A stretch of 64,000 bases of DNA from Verrucomicrobiia bacterium (GCA_030432565.1 JAUIGV010000002.1:124001-188000), one strand, 5' to 3'; shown: positions 1 through 10,500, numbered from the stretch's first letter. Translations and numbers: made by a program. The notes: generated by a model not told the origin, from the letters alone.

Positions 1-2473
1 TCAGGCGGCGATAGAACATTTGGCTGGTTTCAGGATTGTCGAAGATGGCATCGAAGAGCCGGTTGTAGCCGCTTTTGAAATCGTTGTTTGAGCCGCCCCA
101 TTCGTATCGTTCGTCGGTGACGAGGAAGGTGGTGGGGCCGGCAGGGCCTCGTAGGTCGCCGGAACCGAGCCAACGGTGGCCATAGCTGAAGTCACGATCC
201 CAGGGGAGAATCATCCATTCCCCGAAGCGATTCCGGTGAACGTAGTAATTTTTTTGAGGGTTGAAGATGGAATCGACTACGTTGACGGCGAGGTAGTTGA
301 CGAGTGAGGGAAGGTCGGTGTTTTCGAGCAGGAAATCGAGTTGATTGGGACCGTTGAGAGAGGAGGTGAAAGCGGCGAGGTCGGTGAGGCTGGAATTGTT
401 TCGAGCTTCGAAACCGGTGGTGGAGGCAAGCCAGGAACCATTGCCGGTGGCCTTGTAAAAGGAACCGTCGGGGTCAAGGAGGTCGTCGTGGCGATTCAGG
501 AATTCGTTGTCGGGTTGCTCGACCATGATGCCGAGCGAGTGAAAAGTGCCGTTGCGTTGAACGCGGACGGGGAAGGTTTCGGGTGCCGGAATGCCCATGG
601 CTTGGAGGTTTCCCATGGGGAGGATGTCACGGAGATAGGATGAGTCCGGGTAGGCGGCGTTGACGTTGATTTGATCAACGCGGGGAGCGTCTGGATGAAG
701 GAGGAAATCGTGCCCGGGGTTCGCTTCGAACTGATGGGGCTTCTTTTCGAGGGAGGCGGTGGTGGCGCCGCGGAGGTGAACGAGGACGTTGTCGTAGAAT
801 TCGCCCTGCCAGAAAAGGGAACATCGGGTCCCGGAGCGGGTGTCGGCCGCGGGGAAATTTTCGGGGGGGAGGAACCACCGGAGGACGGGAAGTTGGGTAG
901 TGAGGGAAGGTTCGGGGATGACGGTGCCGAAGTATTCCGGGGAGTCGGTGGTGAGATTGAGTGGGAGCCGGGTCGTCATGGAGAAAGAGTCCGAGACGAT
1001 GATGCGCCAGCGAATCATTTCCCCGGGCGAAGCTGGGTTGGAGGGAATGGTGGCAGAGTAAAGATTGCCATTTGAGGTCATGGTGACTGTGGAATGGGAG
1101 TCGAACATGCGCCGGTATTGCAGAGTGGCGGAGCTGATGGAGCCAGCCGGGGAATCTGCGAGAGCGGAGATGGTGATGGAGCCGTCGGGGTTCGTTTGGA
1201 AAGTGTGATTGGTGATGTAGGGTGTCGGGATATTTTCCGCTCCCGGAGTGGGTGTGCCCAGATGGACGTAGGTGTTGCTGGAAAGGCCGTAGCTGACTCC
1301 GGAGTATTGCGCGGGATACTGTGGGGAGAACTCGGTGAGAATGGTTCCGTTTTCGTCGCGGAGGGCGAGGTATTCGCCGGAGCCGGAGAGGGAGAAACCG
1401 AAGGTGTCCGAAGTGAGGACGAGGTATTCTCCGGGCTGGATGACGGTGGCTGGGAAGAGGAATTTGTCGGGGTTCGTCGCGCTATCAGTGAGGGCGTAAT
1501 CGGTGAGGTTGAGAGAAAATTTGTTGGGGTTGTGGAGTTCGATCCAGTCGTCACCGGAGGGGTTGATGGCCAGGAATTCGGAGAGGATGAGGGGGGCGGA
1601 AGGCTCGTTGACTCCGATGGTGAAGGACCGGGACTCAATGCCGGTCGACAAGGTGTAAGTGGTGGTGGACGTCGGAGAGACTTCGTACCCGGTGAGTCCG
1701 GAGACGTCGATGTTGCCCGGGTTGAGGGTGAGAGCCATGGTGTTTTCAGTTTGCCAGGAGAGGGTGTTCCCCTTGGCGACAAAGAAGGTGATGGATGCTG
1801 ATGGTCCGGAAGTGGAATGGTGGGAGGAAACATCGTCGATCCAGAAGCCGGGATTGGAGCCGAATTCGGTTCCGAATTTGAATCCGGAGGGAGTGGCGGA
1901 TGACGGAGTGGATTGAAAACGGCTCAGGCCGGTGGCCGTGGAGGTGAAGCTGGTGCCATTGGCGTCGGAGAGGGCGAGGTCATAAGAGGCGGAAGGAGTG
2001 CCCCAGTCGTGACCGGTGACGCGGAACCGGTAGACATTTTTGGTGTCGCCCGCGTCGTCACAATCGCCGTCGTTGTTTTGGTCGATGGAGGGGAGGACGT
2101 CGCCGAGGGAAAAGGTGGTTCCCCAGCCGCCGGAGAAGGCCTGCCAACCGTTCTGGTAGCGCAAGTTGAGGGCTGAGGTGCCCGCTCCGGTTTCGATGAT
2201 GAGGGAGAATTGGCGGTTCGAGGTTTGGCGAACCATGAAGGAGGTTTCGAGGTGCCAATCTTTGCCCCAATTAATGGATTGCGCGAGAGATTGTCCGCCG
2301 CCGGTGAAGCGAGCGGCCTGGGATGAGCCGGGGGCAAATCCGGGAGTGGCCACGGCACCGGCATTGGTCCAGCCGGAGTCGAAGGGGGAGGCTTCGAAAT
2401 CACCGTTGATAAGGGAGGATTGGGCCTGCGCGTTGGTTAGGGCGAGCAGCGAAAAGGCGACAGCTTTGAACAC
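1..2473 (-). CDS. CotH-kinase/lamin-tail secreted protein, C-terminus off the window
   Basis: An 824-codon frame stays open to the window edge, so the C-terminus is missing. The start is GTG at 2473; the in-frame TAA at 2479-2477 rules out any earlier start. A signal peptide covers roughly residues 1-17. Residues ~20-200 form a beta-sandwich shared with the next two genes (NLRYQNGW, HDWGTPSASYDLALSDA, FGSNPGFWIDDV). A lamin-tail-like domain follows at ~294-400 (ILSEFLAINPSGDDWIELHN). From ~545 the frame resembles CotH: LRGATT early and the acidic motif ILPWDRDFSYGH near residue 750. CotH proteins are atypical kinases of spore coats and, in environmental bacteria, secreted proteins of unclear substrate. 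It lies 3 nt after the upstream gene, so the two are probably cotranscribed. Family confidence is high; function is inferred. Confidence 0.85.
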   Translation of the reverse strand, partial: MFKAVAFSLLALTNAQAQSSLINGDFEASPFDSGWTNAGAVATPGFAPGSSQAARFTGGGQSLAQSINWGKDWHLETSFMVRQTSNRQFSLIIETGAGTSALNLRYQNGWQAFSGGWGTTFSLGDVLPSIDQNNDGDCDDAGDTKNVYRFRVTGHDWGTPSASYDLALSDANGTSFTSTATGLSRFQSTPSSATPSGFKFGTEFGSNPGFWIDDVSSHHSTSGPSASITFFVAKGNTLSWQTENTMALTLNPGNIDVSGLTGYEVSPTSTTTYTLSTGIESRSFTIGVNEPSAPLILSEFLAINPSGDDWIELHNPNKFSLNLTDYALTDSATNPDKFLFPATVIQPGEYLVLTSDTFGFSLSGSGEYLALRDENGTILTEFSPQYPAQYSGVSYGLSSNTYVHLGTPTPGAENIPTPYITNHTFQTNPDGSITISALADSPAGSISSATLQYRRMFDSHSTVTMTSNGNLYSATIPSNPASPGEMIRWRIIVSDSFSMTTRLPLNLTTDSPEYFGTVIPEPSLTTQLPVLRWFLPPENFPAADTRSGTRCSLFWQGEFYDNVLVHLRGATTASLEKKPHQFEANPGHDFLLHPDAPRVDQINVNAAYPDSSYLRDILPMGNLQAMGIPAPETFPVRVQRNGTFHSLGIMVEQPDNEFLNRHDDLLDPDGSFYKATGNGSWLASTTGFEARNNSSLTDLAAFTSSLNGPNQLDFLLENTDLPSLVNYLAVNVVDSIFNPQKNYYVHRNRFGEWMILPWDRDFSYGHRWLGSGDLRGPAGPTTFLVTDERYEWGGSNNDFKSGYNRLFDAIFDNPETSQMFYRRL

Positions 2474-2476
2474 GGA

Positions 2477-4435
2477 TTATTCGGGGATGGTGACGCGGTA
2501 GAAACGGACGTTTGCGGCGACGCCGGATTCCGTGAAGGTCTCGGTGGTGGCGGTGGCGGTGGCCTGGGAGATTTCGGTCCAATCGACGAGATCGGGAGAC
2601 GACTCGATGGAGTAGTTGGTGCCAATTTGAGCCGAGTAGTCGAAGCTTACGGCTCCGGTTTCCGGATGAAACGAGAAGTTGGAAATGACAGGGGGGCCGG
2701 AGGGCGGGGCTTCTCCATTGAAGAATCTGACGTCATCCACGACAAAGCCGGGGCCATTTCCAAACTCGCTGCTGAAGCGGACGCGGATGGGAGGTGCGGT
2801 TGGAATTGAATTTTGGAACCTGACCAGGCCCGGGAGGGTGTTGGTGATGGCGGAGCTGTTGGGGGCAGAAAGGCCAAGGTCGTAGGTGGCGGTGTCGAGG
2901 CCCCAGTCTGTTCCGGTGATGACGAGGCGGTAGACGGCTCCTGGCTGGACGGCGGGAAGGCCGAGACCTTCTCCCCAGTTGTCACCGACGAGATTATTGT
3001 CAAAAGCGTTCCATGTTTGGGCGGCTCCGTTGGCGGTGCCTTGAAAGCGGATGTTGATGTTCCCGGAGGGGGCATCGACGAGCACATTGAAGGCGCGTTC
3101 CGGAGTGTCTGGGGCCTGGAAGAAGCACTCAAGAGTCCAATCAGCCTCACCGGCGACATCTTGGTTCAGGAAGGCAAGGAAATCGAGGGACGCGGAGAAA
3201 TTGGAACCAGGAGCGATGCCTTCGGTAATAGAGACGCTTCCGGTGGTCCAGTTGAGAGCCACGGCTTGGTCTGCTTCAAAGTCACCGTTGAGCAGGAGGT
3301 TGCCATCGGCAGAAGCAATGGTGGTGTCGAGGGCCACGGTGGGGGTTCCTCCGCCGGAGTCATTGGAAACGATGGCGAGGAGAGCGGAGGTGGCGCGAGG
3401 ACTGCCAGCGGGGTCGAGTTGGATCCGAAGGTTGGCCGATGCTCCCGGAGCAATGGTAATGGGGAGGGCGGTGAGGAGAGTGTAGGAAGCTGTGTCCGGT
3501 CCGGAAATGGCGGTGGTATCGGCGATGATGAGGTCCTGGGTGGTGCCGGTGTTATTGAGGGTGAGATCGACGATGACGGGGGCATCAGCGGAGGTGAGAC
3601 TGAGATCAGCGAAGGGGTTGGCTTGGTTTAGGGTGAGGTTGGGGTCGTCAAGGATGAGTTCGACATCACGGGTGACGTCGGAAAAGGCAGAGGCTCTGTC
3701 GCTGAGGCGGAGGGAATCGAGGATGCCGCCCTGGGAGTCGGCACTGTAACTTTGGACACCAATGCGGGTGATTCCGCCGTCGAGGGTGGGGAGTTCTTCC
3801 ATGATCGTGGTGTCGGGTGTGGGAAGGCTGGTTTCACCGCCGGAGAGGTCGGGATTGATCCAGACCTCGAGGCTGTCTTCGAGGCCGGTATCGTCGATGG
3901 TAAGGCGGCCGAGGATGAGGGCGGTTTCGCCGGCAGTGAGTCGATCAGCACCCTGCCCGGCTCCTTGCAGGGTGGCGAGGGCAAGACGGACTTCGGAGCC
4001 GGTGGCGACGATACGAGGGTTGGCGGGAGCGAGAGAGTTTTGGTTAAAAGTGATGCCGCCACGAGAAGCGTCGGTGGGTTGATTGAGGAGGAAAGAGAAC
4101 CAGATGGTGCCCTGAAGGGGGGTGTCGAGAGCGCGGGTGCATTGGGATCCTCCGATGTTGCTGCCCTGGATACTTTGTGGGTTTTCGGATTGGGAAACGC
4201 CATATCCGGTGGAAGCGGGTGCGGTCAGGTCGTTGGCAACAACCGTAATGGTGTTCGTGTTGGCCCAGCTGTCATTCTGAAGCCAGCCGAAGCCGCCCTC
4301 TTGTCCGTTTCCAGGAGAGGAGTCTCCGAGGGGAGATGGGGTGAGGTCGTTGAAGTCGGCGATGACGATACCGGCCGAGAGCGGTGAGGAAAGTGCGATG
4401 CTGCTGCAGAGCGCGAGGATGGAGAGTCGATACAT
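2477..4435 (-). CDS. Large secreted beta-sandwich protein
   Basis: Predicted 652-residue exported protein. I start it at ATG 4435, where a signal peptide begins (MYRLSILALCSSIALSSPLSAG); an upstream in-frame start would add a non-signal leader running into the terminator. The N-terminal ~250 residues look like a LamG/PEP-type jelly roll. A CARDB/Ig-like segment follows near 270-380. Residues ~390-570 carry the domain shared with both flanking genes (GDFEAD, TDWGLDTATYDLGLSAP, EFGNGPGFVVDDVRFF). The C-terminus is the module YSIESSPDLVDW...VRFYRVTIPE seen on other secreted proteins here. No catalytic motif is visible. It is probably surface-attached or carbohydrate-binding, which is inference. 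Confidence 0.85.
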   Translation of the reverse strand: MYRLSILALCSSIALSSPLSAGIVIADFNDLTPSPLGDSSPGNGQEGGFGWLQNDSWANTNTITVVANDLTAPASTGYGVSQSENPQSIQGSNIGGSQCTRALDTPLQGTIWFSFLLNQPTDASRGGITFNQNSLAPANPRIVATGSEVRLALATLQGAGQGADRLTAGETALILGRLTIDDTGLEDSLEVWINPDLSGGETSLPTPDTTIMEELPTLDGGITRIGVQSYSADSQGGILDSLRLSDRASAFSDVTRDVELILDDPNLTLNQANPFADLSLTSADAPVIVDLTLNNTGTTQDLIIADTTAISGPDTASYTLLTALPITIAPGASANLRIQLDPAGSPRATSALLAIVSNDSGGGTPTVALDTTIASADGNLLLNGDFEADQAVALNWTTGSVSITEGIAPGSNFSASLDFLAFLNQDVAGEADWTLECFFQAPDTPERAFNVLVDAPSGNINIRFQGTANGAAQTWNAFDNNLVGDNWGEGLGLPAVQPGAVYRLVITGTDWGLDTATYDLGLSAPNSSAITNTLPGLVRFQNSIPTAPPIRVRFSSEFGNGPGFVVDDVRFFNGEAPPSGPPVISNFSFHPETGAVSFDYSAQIGTNYSIESSPDLVDWTEISQATATATTETFTESGVAANVRFYRVTIPE

Positions 4436-4461
4436 GGTGTTTGAGGAGAGTGGGTGGTTCG

Positions 4462-4503
4462 AAAAAAGCCCCGGCCATCCCGTCAAGGATGGGCGGGGCT
4501 TTG
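4462..4503 (-). terminator. Rho-independent terminator downstream of the PEP-CTERM gene
   Basis: Read on the minus strand, AGCCCCGCCCATCC and GGATGGCCGGGGCT form a long GC-rich stem around a short loop, followed by six T. It lies just after the PEP-CTERM gene stop at 4514 and before the next start at 4435, so it separates that gene from the two downstream genes. Confidence 0.85.
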
Positions 4504-4513
4504 ATGAGGCAGC

Positions 4514-5230
4514 CTAGCGACGACGGCGTGAAACGCCGAAGGTGAGGGCGAGGAGGGCGAGGATGCCGGTTGAGGGCTCCGGGATGGTAGACACGGTGAC
4601 GTTATCAACCGAGAATCCGGGGTTGGAGCCGAAGGCGCTGTTGAAATTGAAGGACAAGGCTGGATCCGTGGTGGGGTCACCCGATTGGAATGCTGTAATT
4701 CCAGACGCGGAGGAGGTGAAGGCGGAGCCTCCGGCATCGGAGACCTGGATGTCGAAGCTGGCGGTGGGTAATCCCCAGTCGTTCCCGGAGACATTGACGC
4801 GGTGCCATTCTCCGTCCGTCAATCCGCCAAGGCCAGCGATGGGTGCCCAGGCTGCCCCATTGAAGGCGGCCCAACCTCCCTGGTAACGGAGGTTAACGGT
4901 GGCACTGTTGGTGTTTGGGGCAACTGAAATGGAACTGACCTGAAGGTTGAACTGCCGGTTGGCGGTGGCTTGGACATTGACGTAGAAGTCGATTGAGAAA
5001 ATTGATGTGCCTCCGTCGAAAGTGGCACCGAGAGGCCCGGAACCGGCCGCGATGCTGGCGAAGTTGGCGGAACCTTCGGCTCCAGTCCCGGTGGTGATGG
5101 TGGCTCCCGTGGTGGAGTCCCAATCGCTGTTGAAGGATCCGGCTTCGAAGTCGTCGATCACAACGGTGGAGGCTTCGAGTGGAATTATTGTGGCAGCCCC
5201 CAGGAGGGCGAGGATAGACGATGTTTTCAT
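4514..5230 (-). CDS. PEP-CTERM sorted exported protein
   Basis: 238-residue exported protein. The chosen start, ATG 5230, opens a clear signal peptide (MKTSSILALLGAATIIPLEA); the frame is open further upstream but encodes no signal-like sequence. The body is essentially one copy of the domain shared with the two downstream genes (NLRYQGGWAAFNG, NDWGLPTASFDIQVSDAGG, AFGSNPGFSVDNV). The C-terminus is a textbook PEP-CTERM signal: IPEPSTG, a hydrophobic helix, then four Arg. PEP-CTERM proteins are processed by exosortase and linked to exopolysaccharide or biofilm; no exosortase is in this window. A terminator follows directly. It is divergent from the ECF sigma gene, with about 147 bp between them for promoters. 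Confidence 0.9.
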   Translation of the reverse strand: MKTSSILALLGAATIIPLEASTVVIDDFEAGSFNSDWDSTTGATITTGTGAEGSANFASIAAGSGPLGATFDGGTSIFSIDFYVNVQATANRQFNLQVSSISVAPNTNSATVNLRYQGGWAAFNGAAWAPIAGLGGLTDGEWHRVNVSGNDWGLPTASFDIQVSDAGGSAFTSSASGITAFQSGDPTTDPALSFNFNSAFGSNPGFSVDNVTVSTIPEPSTGILALLALTFGVSRRRR

Positions 5231-5377
5231 AAGTATTCTTTTTGGTTGGGCGGTAAGAAGCCCCTCTTCCAACAGGAGTGTCGCCAGTGGGTGGAATAAC
5301 ACAGGAAGAACGATTTTTTTAGGAAATCGCAATTTGAGGTGGTAGACGAAGGTGTTGGGACACTTAGACACAAAAGG

Positions 5378-5971
5378 ATGAAAGAGTCGCAGGATAATGA
5401 TGATTTCAGTGACGAGGTTCGCAATGAGATCACGGCGGAGGCGATGGCCGGTGACTTGGGGGCCTTTGAGAGAGTGGTGCAATGGCATCAAGGGGCGGTG
5501 AGGGGTTTTTTTGCAGCAAGGTTATCGCGGAAGGAGGATGCGGAGGATTTGGCGCAGGAAGTGTTTCTGACGGCTTACCGGAAGCGGGCGAGTTTTTCGA
5601 ACGAGGTTAAGGTGGAGGCCTGGTTGCGGGGGATCGCGCGAAATTTGTTGCGCAATCATGTGCGAAAGTTTCGGGCCCAACCGATTGGCGGAAGTGAGGA
5701 ATTACAGATGGTGCTGGACGAGGGAATGAAAGAGGAAAGTGAAGGGGAATTGGTGGAAGCGTTGAGAGAATGTGTGAGCGAACTGGGCGGAAGTTCCAGG
5801 GAATTGGTGACCGAGCGATACCTGGAAGGGATTTCGGTCCGGGAATTGGAATCAAAAACGGGGCGCGGGTATTCGGCGTTAACGATGCAGTTGCACCGGA
5901 TTCGAGTGAGTCTGGCAGCGTGTATCGAGAGTAAATTGGGTTTTCCCCTCAACCCCGAAATAAGAAGATGA
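5378..5971 (+). CDS. ECF RNA polymerase sigma factor, Rhodopirellula/Verrucomicrobium type
   Basis: 197-residue sigma-70 family factor from ATG 5378; a longer form from a non-ATG start at 5339 is possible but adds no homology. Region 2 spans about residues 30-95, with the core-binding motif EDAEDLAQEVFLTAYRK. Region 4 spans ~145-190 as a helix-turn-helix (ERYLEGISVRELESKTGRGY). This matches the gvs1-type ECF group common in Planctomycetes and Verrucomicrobia. It overlaps the FecR-domain gene by ATGA, so the two are translationally coupled and that protein is the likely regulator. It probably directs transcription of surface or carbohydrate-use genes, possibly the divergent PEP-CTERM gene; that link is inference. 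Confidence 0.93.
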   Translation: MKESQDNDDFSDEVRNEITAEAMAGDLGAFERVVQWHQGAVRGFFAARLSRKEDAEDLAQEVFLTAYRKRASFSNEVKVEAWLRGIARNLLRNHVRKFRAQPIGGSEELQMVLDEGMKEESEGELVEALRECVSELGGSSRELVTERYLEGISVRELESKTGRGYSALTMQLHRIRVSLAACIESKLGFPLNPEIRR

Positions 5972-7557
5972 CGGATCGAAATCTTGAGGAATTGCTGGCA
6001 AAGGCGGTGCAAGGTGACCTTTCTCCGAAGGAGGTGGATTGTCTGGTGAAGTGGTGTCGGGAGGATGATGCGGTGAGGCAGCGCTTGGTGCGATTGATGC
6101 AGGTTGAGCGGCTCACAGGGTTGGCTCTTGAAGATGATGGGAAAGAATTCTCTCTGGAATTCCGGTATCGATTGGAGGCGGAAGGTGATGAAGCCTTTGC
6201 AACGGGAGTGGTCTCGGAACTAAAACGGGGGAGGATCGTAAAATGGATTTCTGCCGTGTCAGCATTGGCAGCAGTCGTGTTGCTTTCCTTGTTCTTGGTT
6301 TTGAGGAGTGGCGATAAGGTTGTGGGCGAAATTGTGAGAGTCGAGGCAGGCGAATTTTCCGGTGATCGAAAGGAGCTGAAAGCTGGAGACCGGGTGAGTT
6401 TTGATCAGGGTTTGGTGGAATTGCGGTTTTACACCGGAGTGAGGGTGGTGATCGAGGCTCCGGCCGACTTTGAAGTGACGGGGAAGAACGAAGCGTTTTT
6501 GCATCGGGGGAAATTGGTGGCGGAGGTCGACGATGAAACGGCCCATGGATTTGTCATTGATGGCCCGTCGGGAAGGCTGGTGGATTTGGGAACCAAGTTT
6601 GCGGTTTCCGTGGAAGACAGTGGCGAAATGGAAGTGCATGTGATTGAGGGGATGGTCGATGCGACCGCGACAGGAGGGACGACCTCCCGGGTGAAGCGGA
6701 ACGAAGCGATGCGGTTGGCGGACGGAGAAGCCGTTCCGGTGATGGCCGATGTGGGCAAATTTGTGACAAGAATGCCGGATTATGAAAACGGGCCTCCGAG
6801 GTCGGTGCGATGGAAGTTTGATGAGTCGGATGGTGGGGAGGTTCTCGATACGGGAACAGGATTGGCTGATGGCAAAGCCACCGGGAAACTCAAGTCGTTT
6901 TCAGGTCTTGGAAATGGTCCGCGCAGAGTGAGCGGAAAGTTTGGCAAGGCCCTGGATTTTGATGGAGAAGATGCTTTCGTGGAAACGGAATACACGGGGA
7001 TTACCGGGAGTGGGCCTCGCACCGTGGCATTTTGGGTGAGGGTTCCGGAGGATTTTGATCAGATGCAAGGGTATGGGATTATCAACTGGGGGGATGTCAG
7101 GGTCCCGGGAGGAGCGTGGCAGATTTCAGTGAACGGGACGGAATCCGACGGTCCTTTGGGGAAGCTGCGGATCGGAACAACCTCGGGCCAGGTCATCGGG
7201 ACCTCGGATCTTTGCGATGGAGAGTGGCACCATTGCGCCGTAGTAATGTATGGAGATGAGGCCGGGAAGCCCAACACGGCGACGCATATCTTGCTTTATG
7301 TCGACGGAAAGCTGGAGCCTGCGGCAAGGAAGTCGTTGCAAGTGGTGGATACCGTTGAACCTACTTTACCTGGCCGTGAGTCGCACGGAATCTGGATGGG
7401 GCGGAATCTGGGCTTCGAACGTGAGGATTCTCCCAGTGGTCAAAGTTACGGGAAATTTTTCCGGGGAGCGATTGATGAAATGGTCATTTGCGACATGGCT
7501 CTCAGCCGCGAGAAGATTGTCAGACTATTGGAGTTTAACGAGATGCCCGAGGAGTAG
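5968..7557 (+). CDS. FecR-domain transmembrane protein with C-terminal LamG domain
   Basis: 529 residues. Residues 1-85 are a charged cytoplasmic region that may hold the anti-sigma part. One membrane helix lies at ~90-112 (WISAVSALAAVVLLSLFLVL). A FecR-like domain at ~118-265 contains FYTGVRVVIEAPADF, LVDLGTKFAVSV and MEVHVIEGMV. A LamG/concanavalin-like domain occupies ~285-525 (SGPRTVAFWVRVP, DGEWHHCAVVMY, RGAIDEMVICD). This is the usual partner of Verrucomicrobium-type ECF factors, reached here by a 4-nt overlap. A role sensing an extracytoplasmic glycan and releasing the sigma factor is inferred. Its 3' end overlaps the convergent phosphatase gene by 23 bp. Confidence 0.9.
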   Translation: MTDRNLEELLAKAVQGDLSPKEVDCLVKWCREDDAVRQRLVRLMQVERLTGLALEDDGKEFSLEFRYRLEAEGDEAFATGVVSELKRGRIVKWISAVSALAAVVLLSLFLVLRSGDKVVGEIVRVEAGEFSGDRKELKAGDRVSFDQGLVELRFYTGVRVVIEAPADFEVTGKNEAFLHRGKLVAEVDDETAHGFVIDGPSGRLVDLGTKFAVSVEDSGEMEVHVIEGMVDATATGGTTSRVKRNEAMRLADGEAVPVMADVGKFVTRMPDYENGPPRSVRWKFDESDGGEVLDTGTGLADGKATGKLKSFSGLGNGPRRVSGKFGKALDFDGEDAFVETEYTGITGSGPRTVAFWVRVPEDFDQMQGYGIINWGDVRVPGGAWQISVNGTESDGPLGKLRIGTTSGQVIGTSDLCDGEWHHCAVVMYGDEAGKPNTATHILLYVDGKLEPAARKSLQVVDTVEPTLPGRESHGIWMGRNLGFEREDSPSGQSYGKFFRGAIDEMVICDMALSREKIVRLLEFNEMPEE

Positions 7558-10500
7558 ATTCAAGCTGCCATTGGCCTCGATAGAAGAGAGACGTGGATTC
7601 TGACGGTAACGAAGGAAGGCTTAGGGTCGTTGTTGAGCCGTCGGATTCTCGAATGAAGGACGAGGCGGGCAAAGGAGTCCAGGTGATGAGGTCGCTTGAG
7701 CTGGCGATGACGAATTGCTCGGCACGGGCTCCGGCGGGAAAAGGGGAAGTGAAGGCTGCTTGGTTGTTGTTGGTGGCTGCGGTGGGCTCGATCGTTGGAG
7801 CTGTTTCGAGGACTTGAACTTCGGCGGTTTGAGAAGTTTCACCGTTGATGGTGAGAGTGAAGGTGGTTGCTTCACGAGGAGAGACTTCGAGGAAGCCGAT
7901 GCCGTTGACGGTAAACGGGCTGACGTCTTCACCGTTGAGGGTGACTGTTTCGCCAGGGGTGATGTTCCAGTGGAGAAGCGAGCTTTGTCCCGGGATGATG
8001 CGGGGAATGAGAGCTTCGAAGGAATTGATCGCCGGAGCAGGGAATGTAGCAGGGGCCTGGTTGGTGAGAGTGCGCCCGTCACTGAGTTCGATGCGGTAAG
8101 TAAGAGAGTTGTCGTAAACGGGTGGTCGGACGAGGCTGTCCCGGGTCCGGATGGCGTAGATTAACTCGTTACTTGTTTCGTCGTAGACTCTGAGAACGGG
8201 TGAAGGGTTGATTCCGGTGGTGATAGCCGGGAGGTAGCCGGTGGGGACTCTTCCGTCGTTCTCAGTTTGGGAGATGGTGAGAGGCCAGTCGTCGAATTGC
8301 GATCCGGTTGAGGGGAATTCGGGGTCGGCATGAAGGGGCCAGGTTTCAAAGGTGATCCGGCGGTTGCTTTTGTTCATCCGAATGATGCCATATCCGGCGC
8401 CCCGGTCGTGGAGGTTCGCCGGAGAGATGTTGCGAGTCTGATTGTAATATTGGTGAGGGTTTCCAACGGCGAGAACGCGGAGGTGATGGGGAAATTGCGA
8501 GGTCAGGTTTGACTGGCCTGTTGGCAGGTTGCCGGTGCCATCGAAGAAGAAGTCTCCCGTGTAAGGACTCACTGTGTTGGTGCGGCCGGCCGAGTTATTG
8601 ACGGGGTCCCAGGCCCGCGGGAAAAAGTTGGCAATGGCAGGAGCGGTGAAGGAAAATCCGGCGTCGGCCGGGCCGTCGATGCCGTGGTGGGCGAAGGTGG
8701 CGAGGTGTTGGTCTCCGGCGATTTGAAACATTCGGGAGAGGCGCAGGAGTTCCCATGTTTCGTTGCGGCGGTGGGTGGGCCAGCCGTGGGTGTCGCGGTC
8801 ATTGAGTCCAAATCCGTATCCGCTGTTGGCGTGGGTGTGGAGGTTTCCAAACGGGGATTGTGAGACGACGCATTTGATTTCCTGATCATCCCAGTCCTCG
8901 GCCCAGGCGCGAAGAAAGTCTTTCTGGCGGTTGCCGAGAAGGAATTGCTGGTTGAGGTCGGCTGGTGGATTTGTGCTGCCGGTTTTGAATTTACGATCTT
9001 CGAGGATGGCAAACCCGATTCCACCATAAATCATGCCGGTAAAGTAGGTGGGAATCCCCTGGGCGACCGGGGGCGCAGGTTGGACCGGGTTGTAGGGATC
9101 GCTGTCAGGAAGGTGGAGGGTCTGGGTTCGTTCGACCATCTTGACCCAAGTCGCAGGTTCATCGTACCCGCCGGTGTTTTGGCTGGTGGTGAAGATGCCG
9201 CCCTCTCCCCAGAGATTGCCTTGGAAAACGTCGTGATCATCGGGAATACAAATAGTGGGGCGGTCTTTGGTGATTTCCCGGGCCTGAAGTACCCAGAGAT
9301 ACCATTTATAAAGGTAGTCGTGGTGGCGGTTGAAGTCGATGCTGCTGTCCTCGGGGGTGGGTTGTCCTTCGTAAATCTGGTCGCCCAAGGCAAGGAAGAC
9401 ATCGGGATCGTGTTTGGCGATATGATTGAAGGCGAGAGTGTGGGGTTGCCAAAGGCGAACGGGTGACCAGTCGAATCCGTCGTTCTGAACCTGCCCGTCC
9501 GCGATACGCTGGCAGGTTGTCGCGGCGACCGAGATGCTTTCTTGGTCGGTCGGGTTTTTACGAATGAATCCGTTCCAGTGGTATTGTGTTCCGTCGATAG
9601 TGATCGTGGTGCGGGTCTCAATTTCGCGGGTGTCATCCCAATCGGAAACGCGGAAGGTCGCGGTGTAAGATGAGAGATTGTCGGTGGTGTCGATGGGGGC
9701 GCTGGCCACGGTTTGCCACACTTCGCCGTTCCGGACTTCGAGAAGTAGATCGGAAGTGTTGGCGAGGTCCATGGGTGGAAGTTGGGCGGTAAGTTTGAGC
9801 GTATTACGGCTGAGGCTGTACATTGAGCCAAGGATGGCGAGGTGTCGGTCGGGCTCGGGATTGAGGGCGGGGCCTGATCCGGTAAAATCATCAAACCAAA
9901 ACCGGGCGTCGTTTGCTCCTTTGTGAGAAAGGAGGGCGAGAGAACCGAGAATCTGATCGGAGGGTACTTCGGCGATGGCGCGGCTTCTGAAGGTGTTGTT
10001 GAGATCGAAGGCGTCGAGCGTGAGCCGGTAGGTCCCGGAGTCGGGTAGATAAACGGCGTTGAGATCCAGCCGGGTGTTGTTCGAGAGTGACACCTGGGGC
10101 TCACCCGCAGCGAGGAGGTTGGTTCCTCCGGTGGTCATATCTTCGATGACGGCTGAGCCATCACCCCTCATCCCGAGGAAGATTCCGAAGTCGCGGCCCA
10201 AGCCGTCGTGCACGAGGAGGGAACCTCGCCAATCGAGTGAGGGTCCGGCGCCGAGGATGAAGCCGGAACGGGCGCCACTTGAACTGTTACCGGCATGGAG
10301 TCCGGTGCGAACAGAGAAGGTGAAGTTCTGTCCGTTGCCCCGGAGGGTGGTGTTGGTTTTATGGAGGGTTCGGCGATCGCGGTCTCCGAGGATGCAGTTG
10401 ACCCGGCCATTCCGAACCTCCCAGTCGTGCAGGCGATTTCCCCAGAAGCCGGGCCCGGGCCAGACCTGGTTGGGGGTGGTGTTCCAGTTGATTTGGAAGT

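Noticed and set aside
1078-1833. Pro/Ser-rich minus-strand frame
   Set aside because: Out of phase with the CotH-type frame, which carries lamin-tail and CotH motifs across the same bases.
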